Shown one piece after another: positions 5,371-7,614 of a stretch of DNA of 7,614 nucleotides. Positions within the stretch are counted from its first letter, which is position 1, and every line of letters starts with the position of its first letter. A program made the position numbers and the translations under genes. Source of the DNA: Bacteroidales bacterium. Its GTDB lineage: Bacteria; Bacteroidota; Bacteroidia; Bacteroidales; Bacteroidaceae. The notes under the pieces were generated by a model, which was not told the origin of the DNA, made no database searches, and saw only the letters and a list, made by a program, of their open reading frames with translations. Location: the NCBI GenBank assembly GCA_004555055.1, contig SFJN01000127.1:1-7614 (forward strand), read 5' to 3'.

Positions 5371-6372
5371 TTAATGTGGAAAATTCGCTGATTGCCAGGT
5401 TTGGAGTGTACCGATGGAATCAGAATAGATAAAAAAGGCTTTGAGACGGTTGTTATTTTCAACAAGGTGTTTCGCACTTTCAAGCCCCATGACCATAAAG
5501 GCTGTGGCGTAGGCATCGGCTGTCATGCACGAAGGAGCGATGACTGTGGCGGAAAGTAGGCCGTGCGCTACGGGATAGCCTGTTGAAGGGTCGATGGTAT
5601 GGGAAACCTTTCGTTGACCTTGATAATAGAAATTGCGGTAGTTTCCGGAAGTGGCCACTGCACAATCTGTAATGTGAATAATCTGTTGCAGTTGGGCATT
5701 GATGCCAGTGGAGTCATCGACAGGCTTGGCAATGCCTACACTCCAACGTTCACGTTGGGGATTTTTGCCTCGTGCCACCACTTCGCCTCCTATTTCAACC
5801 ATGTAGTTGCGGCATCCTTTCTTGTACAGTGCTTGGGCAACATGATCCACAGCATAACCCTTGGCAATGGCTCCACAGTCGAGTGTGACATGGGGATTGT
5901 GGCGTACCAGTCCCTGGCGACGATTGTAGGAGAGATGCTTGTAGCCCACATACTGGCGAATGGAATCCACCTCCTGCGATGTCACGTTCTCGCGGTGCTT
6001 GAATCCGAATCCCCAAAGATTCACTAACGGAGCAACGGTGATGTCGAATGCCCCGTCAGTAATACGACTGATTTCGAGCCCATTGCTGACAACGGCATCG
6101 AAACATGCGTTGCGTGGAGATTCCTCTCCGCGGTTGAAAGCAGAGAGGGTGCTGGAATCGTTGAACATGGAGAGTGCTTCGTCCACTTCTTTCATGGCAC
6201 GACGGATGTCGGCATCAAGGTCTTGCGAAGACTGGTAACAGATGTGGTAAGTGGTGCCGAACACACGCCCTTCAGAAGTTCGGAAGGACTTGCCGGAAAG
6301 GATGTGCCATGTTCCTAAAATAAGAAACAAGAGAAAAAGAAATGCGGCTAAACGCTTGTATCTTTTCTGCAT
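5371..6372 (-). CDS. apbE: FAD:protein FMN transferase (ApbE)
   Basis: ApbE moves FMN from FAD to a Thr or Ser on target flavoproteins outside the cytoplasmic membrane, such as NqrB/NqrC and RnfG/RnfD. The 333-residue product has the full set of motifs: 'DGAFDITVAPLVNLWGFG' (106-123), 'LDCGAIAKGYAVD' (164-176), 'EIGGE' (193-197), 'HTIDPSTGYP' (258-267) and 'MTADAYATA' (283-291). The last includes the likely Mg-binding Asp286 and Thr290. The N-terminus has basic residues and a hydrophobic stretch (8-25) that should export and anchor it. No lipobox cysteine follows, although many ApbE proteins are lipoproteins. The ATG at 6372 starts just before the basic N-terminus. It is 96 nt downstream of the DUF6048 gene and 13 nt upstream of the Crp/Fnr gene. 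Its targets are not in the window. Confidence 0.95.
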   Translation of the reverse strand: MQKRYKRLAAFLFLLFLILGTWHILSGKSFRTSEGRVFGTTYHICYQSSQDLDADIRRAMKEVDEALSMFNDSSTLSAFNRGEESPRNACFDAVVSNGLEISRITDGAFDITVAPLVNLWGFGFKHRENVTSQEVDSIRQYVGYKHLSYNRRQGLVRHNPHVTLDCGAIAKGYAVDHVAQALYKKGCRNYMVEIGGEVVARGKNPQRERWSVGIAKPVDDSTGINAQLQQIIHITDCAVATSGNYRNFYYQGQRKVSHTIDPSTGYPVAHGLLSATVIAPSCMTADAYATAFMVMGLESAKHLVENNNRLKAFFIYSDSIGTLQTWQSANFPH

Positions 6373-6468
6373 AGATGACAGAATTGTTTTTGTACTTCGT
6401 TCAATTGTTTTGTCTTGAGCTCCTCATATGTAATGATAAAGGAAGGGAGAGAGATTTTTCCTGCTCCC

Positions 6469-7218
6469 TTAAAGTTCAAAGACAAGTACAAATGTTCCAC
6501 CGAAACACTTGGAGGAAGAGCTGTTTTTTCCATATCCCGGAACATAGAATGCGTGTCCGGGTTCTCCCTGCGATTCATGAAACCTGCACTTATAGCGTAC
6601 GGTCCATCCACAATGTATGAATTTCCACAGCTGGGTTTGGATGCCGAAGAGGAGCTCGCCCCAATGCATTTTTCCGTCGATGCCGTGCCGACTGTATTCA
6701 AAGTCGGTGGACCAGTATGGGTCGTGAATTGGAGGTCCGTCCAAATCGTAGGAGAAACTACTGAAGGCGTAGCGTACACCTACAAAGTAACGGTTACGTG
6801 ATTCACGATTCTTGTTCAAACTATAGTCCATTCCCACTCGAAAGTAAGGGGAGTGCACTTTGTAATGCAAGCCGGAGCGCTCGGCGGTATAGTTTGACCT
6901 TCCGATTCCCAATTCCACAGTGGGAAAGAAACGACGGTAAAGGCCAAGATGTGCTCCCACCTCATATTGTCCCCATTTTCCAACCATGGCCATTCCCGCA
7001 CCGGCAATGTCCGCACTGATGCCATAGCCGGAGAAGAGAGGGACACGTGATTCCTTCTTCGCCTTTACGGCATACTGCACCCCTTGCAGCTTTACGCGTT
7101 GTGCGTTTGTTTCAGCTGTGTCAACAGGAATTACAGCACACCCGTCAGTGGCGAGCATTCGCATTGGCAGGAATGTCAGCAGGAATATGATAATATATGC
7201 GTACGTTTTCGACATCAT
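6469..7218 (-). CDS. DUF6048 family protein, predicted outer-membrane beta-barrel-like
   Basis: The 249-residue protein starts with a signal peptide (hydrophobic 6-22, likely cleavage near Ala23 in 'MLATDG'). The rest is rich in alternating aromatic and polar residues, as in small outer-membrane barrels: 'YFRVGMDYSLN', 'YFVGVRYAFSSFSYDL', 'WTVRYKCRF', and a closing 'GGTFVLVFEL' strand. 'VGVRYAFSSFSYDL' and 'VPGYGKN' match what I remember of DUF6048, a Bacteroidales family of unknown function that follows DUF6452. The start at 7218 (or the next Met at 7215) is needed to include the signal peptide, and it overlaps the DUF6452 gene by 74 nt in another frame. The 96 nt after its stop, up to apbE, show no convincing terminator. 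No function can be given beyond envelope location. Confidence 0.8.
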   Translation of the reverse strand: MMSKTYAYIIIFLLTFLPMRMLATDGCAVIPVDTAETNAQRVKLQGVQYAVKAKKESRVPLFSGYGISADIAGAGMAMVGKWGQYEVGAHLGLYRRFFPTVELGIGRSNYTAERSGLHYKVHSPYFRVGMDYSLNKNRESRNRYFVGVRYAFSSFSYDLDGPPIHDPYWSTDFEYSRHGIDGKMHWGELLFGIQTQLWKFIHCGWTVRYKCRFHESQGEPGHAFYVPGYGKNSSSSKCFGGTFVLVFEL

Positions 7219-7614
7219 TATAATCTACTAATGGGCGGATGATGCTCACACTGTCGATGGTGACGGGGAATTCTCCGTCAGTTGGATGGGGAAGAAACTG
7301 GAGTGAGGAGATGCGGTGAAACACTGCACCCGGACAGTCCATGGCTTCGAAATGTGATTCGTTGGTATGATTCACGTAAAGCGTATCAACGCATTCTCGT
7401 TCATTGTCAGAGAGTCTGAGATAGAGCGTGTCCACAAAACTTCCGGTATTGAGAGGAAGTTGCAGGGACTTGATATCTGTTCCGGTATTGAAGAGCAAAC
7501 CTGCTCTCGGAGCTTCGATGTTCAGCGTACAAGGAAGTGCTGTTTCCTCTTCAAGCTCCGAATCGTGGAAACTGAGTGTCATGACAACCACGGAATCGAG
7601 AGGGCAGTCGATGC
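7145..7614 (-). CDS. DUF6452 family protein, 5' end cut by window edge
   Basis: The frame is open to the right edge of the window, so the N-terminus, where a signal peptide or lipobox would be, is missing; 155 residues are visible. The first complete codons read 'IDCPLDSVVVMTLSF', which fits the start of the mature part of DUF6452, where a Cys-Pro pair is typical. 'VDTLYVNHTNESHFEAMDC', 'FHRISSL' and 'IDSVSIIRPLVDYNDVENV' match the remembered family core (an 'HTN.PHF...DC' and 'IDSI.I..P.V' pattern). A GTG at 7591 is an in-frame codon, not the real start. Family members are small exported Bacteroidales proteins of unknown function, usually directly upstream of DUF6048 as here. The last 24 or so codons overlap the DUF6048 signal-peptide region. 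Confidence 0.78.
   Translation of the reverse strand, partial: IDCPLDSVVVMTLSFHDSELEEETALPCTLNIEAPRAGLLFNTGTDIKSLQLPLNTGSFVDTLYLRLSDNERECVDTLYVNHTNESHFEAMDCPGAVFHRISSLQFLPHPTDGEFPVTIDSVSIIRPLVDYNDVENVRIYYHIPADIPANANARH

Noticed and set aside
6348..6779. A 143-codon open frame on the - strand overlapping DUF6048 and the start of apbE
   Set aside because: It is out of frame with DUF6048, which is complete to its closing strand. The protein-like 'YEELKTKQLNEVQKQ' stretch falls in the gap and into apbE without a sensible start.

Overview
This window most likely comes from a member of the Bacteroidales, probably Prevotella in the broad sense. The evidence is a DUF6452 gene followed by a DUF6048 gene (a pair I know only from Bacteroidales), Bacteroidetes-style MenF, MenD and Crp/Fnr proteins, and start codons almost without Shine-Dalgarno sequences. 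No tRNA, rRNA, transposase, phage gene or CRISPR array is visible. Genus and family calls rest on remembered family features, not on a search.

Layout. On the + strand at the left are a 60-aa winged-helix protein (82-264) and a DUF523/TudS-like iron-sulfur protein (408-827). The gap between them is filled almost entirely by two tandem copies of a 68-nt repeat (265-332 and 339-406). Everything from 976 to the right edge is on the - strand. In transcription order it is: DUF6452 (cut by the window edge), DUF6048 outer-membrane-type protein, ApbE flavin transferase, Crp/Fnr-type regulator, MazG pyrophosphohydrolase, isochorismate synthase (menF) and SEPHCHC synthase (menD). The two gene groups converge on a 148-nt gap (828-975) that holds a very long hairpin followed, on the - strand, by seven U's.

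How the genes fit together. menF and menD catalyse the first two committed steps of menaquinone synthesis and overlap by 14 nt. ApbE attaches FMN to flavoproteins such as the NQR and RNF subunits, which in these organisms belong to the same respiratory electron flow. The Crp/Fnr regulator lies 13 nt behind apbE. The - strand block therefore reads as an envelope and anaerobic-respiration neighbourhood with MazG, a nucleotide-pool house-cleaning enzyme, inside it. The later menaquinone genes (menB, menC, menE) are not here.

The gene content is mostly ordinary. The less ordinary signals are non-coding. A dispersed repeat occurs three times, always in the sense orientation at a gene boundary, with a small hairpin whose base pairs covary. 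One copy has become the C-terminal tail of MazG. Two copies carry a mini-ORF beginning Met-Pro, and one of these ends in an ATGA overlap with the DUF523 start. An 82-nt nearly bulge-free hairpin lies between the converging genes.
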